From Hormiphora californensis (lineage: Eukaryota; Ctenophora; Tentaculata; Cydippida; Pleurobrachiidae), in NCBI GenBank assembly GCA_020137815.1, contig CM035353.1, forward strand, positions 6,195,597 through 6,259,596: a DNA stretch of 64,000 nt. Reading direction: 5' to 3'. Shown in pieces: positions 37,601 to 48,500 of the stretch. The notes below the pieces were generated by a model. That model saw only the letters and a list, made by a program, of their open reading frames with translations, was not told where the DNA came from and ran no database searches. Each line of letters starts with the position of its first letter. Within the stretch, counting starts at the first letter, position 1. A program made the translations under genes and the position numbers.

Positions 37601-38157
37601 TAACGATCGCAGGCTCCGTGACATCATTTATAGATTCCTCGGTTTACGATGGTCAAACACAAAAAAACAAGAATACCAAAGTTTACACTAAATCAACCGA
37701 TGGAGAAAACGTGTGTCGATGTACCATTATGGATAGTATTAACTTTGCTAAAGCAAGCCCATCCAATGGGGTGAGTTTTACCCCAACCTCAAAATGCACT
37801 TACCAGAATGTCCTCAATTCAGGGAAGGTAACAGTGACCTACTCCAAAACATCCCCAAGTTCAGTCACGGGAAAGTTGTTCTGTGAACCTTACGCCACCA
37901 GGGCTGAGCGAACCTCACTCCTCTATGCGGATGAGCTGCCTGTAAAAGAGTTGGTGACGTTGTATTGGACACTTCCCCAGCCTGCCGTTTACAAGTCTAC
38001 TAAGACAAGCCACTACTTCTGCTGCAAGGACCACAGTACTAGTGATTGTATCGGATCTGTGAGCGGGGAAATAGAGTGTTCGTGGCAGAAAGATTGGGAA
38101 GATACGGCATCTGATACTATTGGCACTAAAGACCTTCTCCAACAAAGTGCTTTCTAA
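34624..38157 (+). CDS. Intronless secreted leucine-rich-repeat protein (1177 residues), possible N-terminal part of a larger protein
   Basis: One uninterrupted ORF begins with a signal peptide (MIFLLLLLPFASGQ). From about residue 120 to 1000 it is a long series of extracellular-type LRRs (e.g. LKYLDLSGNMITSFP, LDMSNNRLSEVP, LYLDDNQILTIE). The last 150 residues are Cys-rich (VCRCTIMD, FCCKDHSTSDC). No transmembrane segment precedes the stop. LRR ectodomains of this type bind proteins in adhesion or recognition. The stop falls where other frames stay open into a frameshifted fibro-slime stretch, so the true protein may continue into 38158-53680 with sequencing or genetic frameshifts between. 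The alternative is a separate gene or a retrocopy. Length and codon pattern leave little doubt it is coding. Confidence 0.9.
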   Translation: MIFLLLLLPFASGQKAASLKNRVRLNWDAGSSNFWGDAGDHFSQPKDSSGTNVDMSYSGFVEDNKECSYYQPTGSSQTGATISNNKITWSIGKKTKIILKCPNSGAKFKISEIGPGTTFNGPYTSVTSFTIWDANNCGFDSIDPEILEGFPNLQQLTIKETQFTSVPRFNIEMSALAYIAMTSNKISRINDDDFANTPALKRLVLACNEITFVGDGAFEKLSKLEAFTFGVNSLTSVPTALSAVKSTLIYAGLEHNSITSLPKLPFVDMTELRHINITGNQVSLIEKDWHTGVPNLAILELVGNPLTVLNSSSFYNLPKLAYLALHQCKELTTVEGRVFEDLPALIVLEMNSCPKLRDIDYRAFRNTDLKYLDLSGNMITSFPHGLFIEAEFTKLEKLRLSSNGMKTLSEFTSNSYIPLTDILRDRFPDVYPLSVALGLSPNLEELDLSSNMLTVIPDGVLNCFKDQSGSKTNILDLSNNRIATVEEFAFTEMKLTRLDMSNNRLSEVPRAMYHIEKISEFKLSTNLLTFLQAGVLSQIEVNELYLDDNQILTIENGALPSSLKLISMRENLFNFVDTDQFSNMPSLKTIDLSNNRITTLPRNVFANNGQLASITLDNNQISWLDQGVFDDCAAYISKISIENNGLAFVQNGTLSNKELSNVMMANNRLHEWPSDGSLSSQSNAFTADFSGNNFEVIRKYMFRGHQKLVVVNLKQNNISDIESYAFDELTLVPRSKDYNDMQLGVLVQDNPVVNLAPYSFNNIKKTGTATSNNLEKAVVIDFQKIQTLERLGSYAINDIHLDYLLLNKGSIKMLESYSLNNIKLDTTLQVNEGNLQYIAKNAIVASNIRYIQMFDNKIRKLPFGALQGIADCTNFNINDNEIYFIDTDSLPNCNTKFNLQDNKITHIIQDAMRSATSIINLELQNNDIRKIESGSFRTVSSTLSQIYLQGNKLPELTENLLSDMTLTKLSLDNNNNLKSIGIQEDLQWTNPEVTIAGSVTSFIDSSVYDGQTQKNKNTKVYTKSTDGENVCRCTIMDSINFAKASPSNGVSFTPTSKCTYQNVLNSGKVTVTYSKTSPSSVTGKLFCEPYATRAERTSLLYADELPVKELVTLYWTLPQPAVYKSTKTSHYFCCKDHSTSDCIGSVSGEIECSWQKDWEDTASDTIGTKDLLQQSAF

Positions 38158-39409
38158 AAGTGATGAAGTGTGGGATTGAGCTGAGCGAAAGTTTGGAATT
38201 TGACAACCCTGACTCCAGTTGAAGGGTTCGTGTTTTGCAGTGTGAAATTAGTGAACCCGTTGGTGGCGGCAACTGACTCGGGGTCCAGTGGTTCGCGTGT
38301 GGCTTATCGAGAGGATCTCAAAGCGAACGCCCAAAACCACATGTACCGCCGGTAACCCTTCGTTCGATGTAACTTACTTTGACCTAACGAACGACTTTGT
38401 GGACTTTCAGAACATGGGATACGATAAAATTTACCAACAACCTAAAATCTACAACTCTCCAAGCCTTGGTCCGTATCTATACGAGGAGGATGCACTGTCT
38501 CCAAATGACACAATCACCCAATGGTTCACCCCCAACTCTAATGTCCACGGATTGCTACAGGAGAACATTCTGCCTGGAGTCCTGCGGAGGATCCAGCACG
38601 TGCGTGTTTGCTAGAGAATGGTGGCCGGTAGATGGAATCGTCTCGGAACTCAGTGATACTACAGTCAAACTTCGTCCGACACAACATGTACTTTACTGCC
38701 CGTCTCCGACTGCCAGTCACGCTCTCTGGGAGCGAGGAGATTATCATCGGAGGTCCTGATGACATTTGGGTTTATCTAAATGAGACATTACTGTTGGAGG
38801 TAGTTGGCTGTTGAGGACGATCAAGAGCCCCTAAACTGTGGTAAAATGGTCCTCTCTGACACCGGGGACACTGTGACCGTCACCATGGGAACTCTAGATA
38901 TGGGCATGGTGCAGTGATTCCTCAAATAGGTGCATTCTAATGATGAGACTCCCGCGACAGTGACTCAAATAGAGGGGTTGGAGATTGGCGGTGTAGGTCA
39001 TCTTCAAATTTTTACGACACAGCGCCGCTCCGGAACGTCTCAAATATTCCTCCGCATGGTAAGGCTGGGCGACTGAGGAGTGGGCCAACTTCGGAAATGC
39101 ACTTGAAATGAGTGAGGCTAAGGTTCGGAACGGTCTTCGTGGATAGGTTAGATTTTAGAACCGTTCTGGGAAGCTCAACTAGTTACACGGTCACAACCCT
39201 GGAAACAAATGAAAACTTTGAGGTTCATGAATCTGATTTTGAGACAACAGAAGATCCCGCACCTCCGGAAGCTAAAACAGACCCTGGATACTGGGGTACC
39301 CGTGTTTTACAACTGTTCGGATGCTGTAACTACCTGTTTCCCCGGTCACACCAGCTGTTACTGTTGCCATAACAACTGATGAAGCACTGGTAAGCACCTC
39401 CTGAACAAA
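38158..39409 (+). pseudogene. Frameshifted fibro-slime/PA14-like coding stretch
   Basis: Coding-like peptides appear in shifting frames with no introns: SKSDEV, then SESLEFDNPDSS, then FVFCSVKLVNP, then a fibro-slime-like NPSFDVTYFDL...FQNMGYD, then FTARLRLPVTLSG...GGPDDIWVYLNE, then LDMG, EIGGVGHLQIF, YTVTTLETNENFEVHESDF and finally PVTPAVTVAITTDEAL before a donor at 39410. GPDDIWVYLN resembles the DDvWVfiN core of PA14/fibro-slime domains. At least six single- or double-base shifts are needed, so this is either a decayed exon or a badly polished stretch of a live gene. It links the LRR ORF to the cadherin-like exons. I give no repaired protein. Confidence 0.7.
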
Positions 39410-39550
39410 TATATCTGCCTGTCACCTAATTTAGGGACTGATTCTTTGGTAGATTTCCCCTTTTACTATCCCCTACAGTAAAGAAGTACTGTCATCCCTT
39501 ACACTGCACCCCCTCTATATCCCCTTACATTATAATGTCCCTAATTACAG

Positions 39551-42500
39551 GTTACACTTCTCAATGCGATAGACTACGACACGCTCCAAGATGGAACAAA
39601 GTTCAAGTATCTGTATCTCAGGACAACCTTCACCTCCCAAGAGACGGGTGTTACCCTGAACCATGACATCAGACTGAGGATCGACATACAGGATACCAAT
39701 GACAACTGCCCGGTATGCGCTTTTTCTGCTAATATTTGTTACTCCCTGTTAGTACACACAATGTATCCTGGCCATGTGTGGGTTTTGAATTGTTCATACT
39801 TTATTTTTTATTCTAACGGGAATCAGTGCCAAGCGACTCAAGTGTGGGCCACGGTTTGAAATATGTTAAATTTCACGGTGAATGTTACAAGTAATTTTAT
39901 CTGGCGCAGTGTGAATTGTACATAACTGAATATCAGAATTAGCACATTACTCGTTACTTCAGGAGTTTGTGGATGGGCAGGATACTCTGATTGATCGGAC
40001 TAAGTTGTCACTCGATCTAACTGGGACACAGATCAATGTTCAGGATGCCGATGATGGGGAGAACAAACGAATTCAATATTTCACAGGTTCAAATAGTACT
40101 GAAAAGAAAACCCGTTCACTTTTTTCTACTTTTTCACTGCTTTTAGTAGACTCCAGTATATTTCTCCAGGAACGTGCCCCCCCCCCCCCCATCACACCTG
40201 TGTGTTTACAGGCGGGTACACTGTCAAAAACCTTGACGAAGGGACCTACGAGGAGTACCAGACAGTGAAGGACTACTTTACGTACGAGGAAAACATGGTC
40301 GAGTATTCTGTGGAGATATATGCGGTTGATTCTGCTAGCCCTGTTCGATACGGTAGCGTCAACAGGTTTGTGCTGGGCTGTGTGGCTGTGAGAGTTCGGT
40401 AGCGTCAACAGGTTCGTGCTGGGCTGTGTGGCTGTGAGAGTTCGGTAGCGTCAACAGGTTCGTGCTGGGCTGTGTGGCTGTGAGAGTTCGGTAGCGTCAA
40501 CAGGTTCGTGCTGGGTGGCTGTGAGAGTTCGGTAGCGTCAACAGGTTTGTGCTGGGCTGTGTGGGTCATACTGTGAGAGTTCGGTAGCGTCAACAGGTTC
40601 GTGCTGGGTGGCTGTGAGAGTTCGGTAGCGTCAACAGGTTTGTGCTGGGCTGTGTGGGTCATACTGTGAGAGTTCGGTAGCGTCAACAGGTTTGTGCTGG
40701 GTGGCTGTGAGAGTTCGGTAGCGTCAACAGGTTCGTGCTGGGCTGTGTGGCTGTGAGAGTTCGGTAGCGTCAATAGGTTCGTGCTGGGTGGCTGTGAGAG
40801 TTCGGTAGCGTCAACAGGTTTGTGTGGCTATGAGAGGTCGGTAGCGTCAACAGGTTTGTGCTGGGTGGCTGTGAGAGTTCGGTAGCGTCAACAGGTTCGT
40901 GCTGGGCTGTGTGGCTGTGAGAGTTCGGTAGCGTCAACAGGTTTGTGCTGGGCTGGGTGGCTGTGAGAGTTCGGTAGCGTCAACAGGTTTGTGCTGGGCT
41001 GTGTGGCTGTGAGAGTTCGGTAGCGTCAACAGGTTCGTGCTGGGTGGCTGTGAGAGTTCGGTAGCGTCAACAGGTTCGTGCTGGGCTGTGTGGCTGTGAG
41101 AGTTCGGTAGCGTCAACAGGTTCGTGCTGGGTGGCTGTGAGAGTTCGGTAGCGTCAACAGGTTTGTGCTGGGCTGTGTGGCTGTGAGAGTTCGGTAGCGT
41201 CAACAGGTTTGTGCTGGGTGGCTGTGAGAGTTCGGTAGCGTCAACATGTTTGTGCTGGGCTGTGTGGCTGTGAGAGTTCTGTAGCGTCAACAGGTTCGTG
41301 CTGGGTGGCTGTGAGAGTTCGGTAGCGTCAACAGGTTCGTGCTGGGCTGTGTGGCTGTGAGAGTTCGGTAGCGTCAACAGGTTCGTGCTGGGCTGTGTGG
41401 CTGTGAGAGTTCGGTAGCGTCAACAGGTTCGTGCTGGGCTGTGTGGCTGTGAGAGTTCGGTAGCGTCAACAGGTTCGTGCTGGGCTGTGTGGCTGTGAGA
41501 GTTCGGTAGCGTCAACAGGTTCGTGCTGGGCTGTGTGGCTCACGCTGCATTTTATCCTGTACTGAGAGTTCAGTAGATCAAGTGCTGGGTAGTTTGGGTC
41601 ATAATGCCACCTTTTTGACCCATGTTTTTATAGTGTTTATCATTTCCTTAAATGCTCAGGTACTCCCTGGAGATAAGTGGATCGTGCGTTCAAAACATTA
41701 ACTTCGAAGTCAACCAGGATACTGGAATGTTCTTTGTAAGTAGCTTTTGATGAACATTTTAACTGTAACGACAAGTTGTCCTGGCTCCATCTGTGTTTGG
41801 TGTTATAGACACCGTGTGCGAACAAGATTGAGCGCCAAGTGTCTATATGTCACCAACATCTGTGTAACAATATGTTGTTTTTGGCAGGTTAAGGCACCTG
41901 GATGGATGGTATCTGAAAGTAATAGGAGTTACTGTGATACATGTACCCTTGGTTACCGTTGTCCGGGTTACGGTACCCGCATTCAGTGCACAAAATGCAG
42001 GTAATTATATAACAGTTGTATGAGTAGCATATGAAACAATAGTTTGGAAACTTAACAGAAGTAAAAAAGTTTATAGTAGCTATAATACACGGCGGTGCGA
42101 TAACAGAATGCATGTCTCTGAATCAGCCAGGATTATGGTAACGAGAAGCTAGATCGAGAGATATTCCCCACCGATGACACTCGAAATGAACCAGGGTGTA
42201 CTACACGCAGCAAATGGGAAATAGCCTTCGGTGGACAGGTATATATTTGATGTGGATTTCATTATTTAATTAAAGTATTTGTTGAGTACCTTATATTGTT
42301 CAACATAAGACACCGGCCGCTATTATAGTACTGTTTTTGACAGCTCGGTTATCTATAAATCGGTTTCTAGTTTTTACTATTAATGATTCATATTTCTAGT
42401 TTCTACTACTAATACTGTGTTTCAGTCTGATTGTTATGACTGCAAGGAGGGGTGGAGGTGTCAGGAGGGTGTTGGAACGCCAGTTGAGGAGATAGAAAGA

Positions 42501-45500
42501 CAGGAAGGTTGGGATGCAAACTCTCACTATATCAACCTCTGCACTGACGATCAACCTGAATGTGTTCAAGAAGTCAAAGAGTGAGTGAAAGATATAAAGA
42601 GATAAAAAGAGAGTGATCAGTGAATTAGATGAAGGGAGATAGAGATAGATAAAGAAGGAGTTACCCAATCAAATCCTCCCCATAACAGGTGTGAAGCAGG
42701 GTATCTGTGTAGAGCGGGGGTAACGGAGATTTGTAGAAATGGCAGCTACAGTTTGATGGGTAGTGGATATTGTTCACCCTGTAACCCAGGCAAGTATAAC
42801 ACTAGTAACTAGTAGTAACTATAGTAACTGTAGATAGTTCTGTAATGCCGGGCCTTCTGCCCTGCAGGTGCAGTCTTTTGAGAGGCTTAATAGTTGAATT
42901 TATTGATGACTGAACGCACATCGCACACGCCACACTGCAGTATAGTGCTCAACGGTTCATTAGTCGTTTACTAAACAATAAGTCGTATCAGTGCGGTTTA
43001 TATTGTTTAGTAAACGGCTAATAACCTTAACCCACATTGAAAATTGTTGTTTAGTAAAAAACACCCAGGAGCGTTTATCATCTAACTATATCTAATGCAA
43101 ATTTGACGGAAATGTGACACCCTATCGTCAGTATGACGACGAGGCGAGTGATCATATTTCAGTGTTCCCTAATCCAGCTACCATTTCACCGAAATTCGCC
43201 CGTGGGGCGAACGGGTTTGCTAATATATTCTAAACACCTGCAGGAACGTTTGCCTCTGCCATGGGATCGGAAGATTGCGAGTGTTGTGCTGACGGGATGG
43301 AGAGTACGGTGGGGAAATCAAGCTGCGATTACTGCCCTGAAAATGAGGTAATTTGAGGTGAGGTGAGGTAAACTATTAGGTAAGGCGAGGTTAAATGTAC
43401 TAAATTTGAGGTAAAATATGAGGCGACGTGAGGTAAAATATGAGGCGACGTGAGGTAAAATATGAGGTGACGTGAGGTAAAATATGAGGTAAGGAGAGGT
43501 TAAATGAGAGGTAAAAAAGTACGTAACTTACTTACTCAAAAGTAAAATACAACTGACCGTACCACATTTTCCGAATTCTATTTTCAGTAAATCCTAACAG
43601 TTCTTCCTGCCTATAGATTGGTACGGAGTGTGGATTGTGTAGGTCGTGTAAGGATGCAACAGAGTGTGAATGTTTGGCTGAGGAACGGCCCTGCTCGTCA
43701 GGTATTATATCACGTCATGTAGCTACCATTATTTCAAGAAAACAACGATTCACCAGCAGTAAACATATCTGTCAGGCCAATGCTCTGACCACAGTTCTCA
43801 CACGCTCCGTTCTCAGAAGCTTTTGGCTGAACTGATGTCAGGCGCGTCACCATGGCTGTCTACAGTCTACTGAATTTACTAAAACCTGTCTAATCTAATG
43901 TCGCTTTCAGCTCATAAAGAGTAAACTCGGTTGGTGTTTTCCCCGTCAAATCTGTATCCCAGTTGTTTCATCATTCCCCCACACACGGACTCAATTTCCC
44001 TCACATTGGTCCACCAAATCCTATCACTGCTCAACTCCCTCCACTTGTGGACAAGTGCGCTGGAATTCTTGTTAACAGTCAGGGAAGGATCCCTCTCCAG
44101 CCCTCCCTGACCGGTGGTTATATCCCTGATGTACCGCTCCATATCCCCAGTAAGATGCAGTCCAACGTGCCTGTACACACGTCCAGCCCACTGTAGGGGA
44201 TGAGTGCTGATATCCTCATGTCTCACCCGCAGGTATCTCCTCCTAAACCAGGGATCTCGTGCAGCTAGTTTCACTGTTTTCTCCGTCTCCATGCAGTATG
44301 TGGCAGCCTCCCACCCTGCCAGAACTCGGTGTTGCCCTGTAATAAGGGACTCAAAAAAGGGCTCATTTAGAGTTCGGTGGCGGTAGTAAAACCACATTGC
44401 TGAGCGAGCCCGGGACATGATCATGGGAACTGGATGGCGTACCACGTGGACTATCCTGACATCCCCTGCATCCCTAATTCGGGGGAGTTTCAGCAACTCT
44501 TTGAGACCCTGAAGTCGTATAACTTTTAGCACAGTGATATCCCTCACTCTACATATCTCTACCATATCTGCTGCGGAGTGGGTCGGAGGACAGATGGTAC
44601 TATTGTGGAGGGCCATGTTCTCCTCCTCACTCCCACAGTACTGGTAGAGGCTATTGAATGAGGTGGGGTACACCTGACAAGATGATAGGATCTGGTTAAG
44701 GTAGAGCAGCCTGTGTTCGGTGGTCGTATGTCGTTCCTCCACTCCCTCAACCCTGCCTCCCTTCACCAGATTCTCTATATCGTCCATGTGAAGGGGTTCA
44801 AACAGGTACTGCACAGTGGGATTATGGTCAAACAATTGACCCATAAAGGTTGAACCTCCCCGGAAGGAGGCGAGGATGATGACAAATCGTTTTGAAGGAA
44901 GCGGGGCAGCCTGAAGTCCAGGATCGTGGTTCACCTTGGTTGACCCTGGCAGTGGCTGTAAAACCGGTAAAACCAACGAGAACAACAAGTAGTATATCAT
45001 CTATCAACTGCAGCATGGGGAATAGACACCGGTATTACTCTGATGTTACTACAAAGCTATACAATATAAAGGCATGCACGTGTTTACAAGTCAACATAGA
45101 GTTGATTATTGTTGTGTTTTACCGGCGAGTGATCGAGCTCAATGAGGGTAACGACATATTGACCCCTCACGGAGCACTATAATGACACATTGAACCCTCC
45201 CAGTGCACAATATATGCAGTGTGAGCTTTAAAACACAAACGACTGAATGACACATTGACCATGCCGAACCCAAACAGAGTGTCATGCCATCGTTCTTTTT
45301 GTAGTTACAGTGACTTTTAGTTAGAAATGAATGGAACAGTTGCATGACATAGAGCATGACATGTAATGGAAGATCCAGCCGTCACTTGACAGAGCAGTTA
45401 GTGGTTACCCTCTGTGCCTTATTTGGACCTTATACAGTCGGACCCCGATTTACCGGGATCCTCGGGGGAAGCCATTTTGCCCGGTAAATCGGGGTGCCCG

Positions 45501-48500
45501 GTATATCGGGGTAGAGCATATTTGACCCATAAATCCTACTTTTGTCCAAAATTCTATACCAAGACACCTCTAACTGTATAGTATACATTTATTGATGACA
45601 ATATGATCATTGCTTCTGTCATTAGAAATAGAAAATTTTAAAAATTCAAAAAAAAATGTAAAAACTTTTTCTAAGGTAAACCACCCCGACCGAGTCCGAA
45701 TCGTGTTTCGAATCGGTACATCTTATCGCATGTCCTGCCGCTAATTAGACGGTTCGAAACGAACCGATACGTGATACCATGCCGAATCTGGGCACCCTAA
45801 GCGGGGTGAGGAAGTATCAAAGTTTCAAAATAACTTTTTCTCTGAAAATTTACGGGGAGCATCGATCAAAACATTGACAATGATTCTGTAAAATTTTGCA
45901 AAAAAAGTTATGAAATTTTTCTAAGGTATACCAGCCACGTTCGAATCGTGTTTCGAATCGGTGTATCTTATAAGCTTATCACGTGTCCTGCCGCTAATTA
46001 GACGGTTCAAAACGAACCGATACGTGATCCCCATTAAACCTAGCGAATTGCAAATGCAAGTTTACCAACCGGCAAAACTTCGAAAATTTTCCAAAAAAAT
46101 CGGGGGAAAGAAATCCTCCCGGTAAATCGGGGTTCCGGTAAATCGGGGCCCGGTAAATCGGGGTCCGACTGTACACGGTCAACCACTAGCAGCAGTTACC
46201 ATGCTATAGCACCAGCTGTGACACAGTGGTATTTGATATGGCTGTGAGTTGTCAAAAGGGGCAGTATATTTTGGGTGACAAGTCCCATGTTCACAGTAAA
46301 CAGTTGTAGTACATGTTAATATATTAACTGATATATCAGTGAACCAGGAGAGAATGTGGTCTATAAATTGCAACTTTACCAACCGACAAAGTTTGAATCA
46401 TAGTCTTGATCAAGACCACCAACAAGTCTGAAAAGGGTCGTGGTCGACTAAATAGTCACAATTATATTATAGTGGTGTGTCATGGCTGTCATAGTCAGTT
46501 CTAATCATTAGAGATGGCATCTAACACCTTACCTCCCATCCTAACTCATAGATTGGGTTGAAGTATTCCTCCTCATATATCAGGCCTCACTCAATCTAAA
46601 ATATCGGGGTGCCCGGTATATCGGGTGATATGTACCGCTAATTTTCGATACCGGGGGACGTTTATCCTCCCGGTAAATTGGGGTTCCGGTAAATCGGGGT
46701 CTGACTGTATTTCCTAATCCTTTACACGATGCTGATATATCTGTTTGACAGCTGTGTTTCGATCAGGTGTGGAATGTGTAAACCTGAGGGATGGGGGCCA
46801 CACCTGTCTGAGTTGCCCCGAAGGGTTCTACGAGTCTGGCGGTAGTTGCGTGGATATAGACGAGTGTGTCAAGTTTGAACCGTGTTTTGCGCCACTTAAT
46901 GTTACATGCACCAACAAGGTACGAGATCTGTATAAATCAGCTATACATTCTATCTTTCGAATTATATCTTGCCCTTATTATTTACGACAAAAGTTTTATG
47001 AATCCACTTGAGTCGACGTGCTCCGTATGAACAATTCAAGAATCCACGTGGGTGCCAATATTGTGTATCATCTTTGATATCATTTTATGCAGATCCCAGG
47101 GTTTAGTTGTGATGCATGCCCTCAAGGCTACGAAGGAAACATTCCTGAGGGAATAGGAAAACCTGCAGTTAATCAAACATGCACAGGTATAGAAAGCTGT
47201 CGTTACCAATTAGTGTTACTAGTTGGTGTTACTAATTGGTGTTACTAATTGTTGTTACTAATTGATATAACTAATTATTGTTGTTACTAATTGGTGTTAC
47301 TAATTAGTTTTACTGATTGATGTTGCTAATTGATGTTACTAATTGGTGTTACTAATTGGTGTTACTAATTGGTGTTCGTCTGATATCTTGGTATGGGTGG
47401 GAGTGAAGATGTTATAATTATAAGTGGTGCAGTTCACACACATACATGAGATAACACCCCCCCCCTCATTGCAGATATCAATGAATGTGAAAATGGGGAC
47501 GCTCGATGTGATACCAACTCTGACTGCTACAACGAACCTGGATACTACTAGTAAGTCGTTTAATCGAGAAAGGTTAGCGCCATAGTTACCGGCCATGATA
47601 CCCGGGCAGTATGCGGTTTGCTTAGCGTTTGGCTAAGTAATAAACTAAAGTGAGGGTTCGTTGACTCACAAAAGACTGCCCTCTCCGAGCCAATGATGCA
47701 CTACTACGTGTAGCTTCTTGTGCAAAGAAACAGATATATGTAACATGAACCTAAGTTCCATCATGGATATCGTTAAGTTTATCAGTAACTCATCTTACCA
47801 TGAACTCTATTTTTCAGTTGTGGTTACTGTTTTGGCCGGTTTATCGGCAATGGTAGCGTGTCCTGTCAGGACGGGGACTACTGCAAACAGAACAAACACA
47901 ACTGTGATCCAAATGCACAATGCATCTTTACTGGTAAAGTTATCTTTTGAGTGTTTGAAATATCAAATTTCCTTAAATCAGCTACACTCAAAGTTATTTC
48001 TCAATAAATACACCTAAACAACAGGACCTAACTTTGCTGCCCAACATCATATACTAGCCCATATATAACCGGCTGCGTTGCTCAATATCATACTCCAATA
48101 CAGGTCCGGCTGCATTTGCGTGTGAATGTAATATAGGGTACACGGGTAACGGGACAGCGTGTGGGGTTGACAGTGATGGAGATGGGTTCCCCGATAATGC
48201 CCTCAACTGTAATGGTCCTACCTGTCTGGTAGACAACTGTCCTCATCTACCCAACTCTGATCAGGTATAAAGATATGGAATCAGACTAGCAACAACTATT
48301 TGCGACAAAACTGACTCAGACTAAAAATTTCTCTTTTTCCAGTATATTTTTTAAGTCCAAAGTAATTAACATTTATCAGGCGGATATAGATAACGACAGT
48401 ATTGGTGACGAGTGTGATTCTGATATTGATGCAGACCTTCTAGTCAATTATAGGGACCCCTGTCCCTACGACGATACAACAATGTAATAGTGCATGGGTT

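Noticed and set aside
40405-41377. Minus-strand ORFs with repeated PNSHSHTAQH-type peptides
   Set aside because: They arise from the 41/46-bp splice-junction minisatellite and have no start context or family support.
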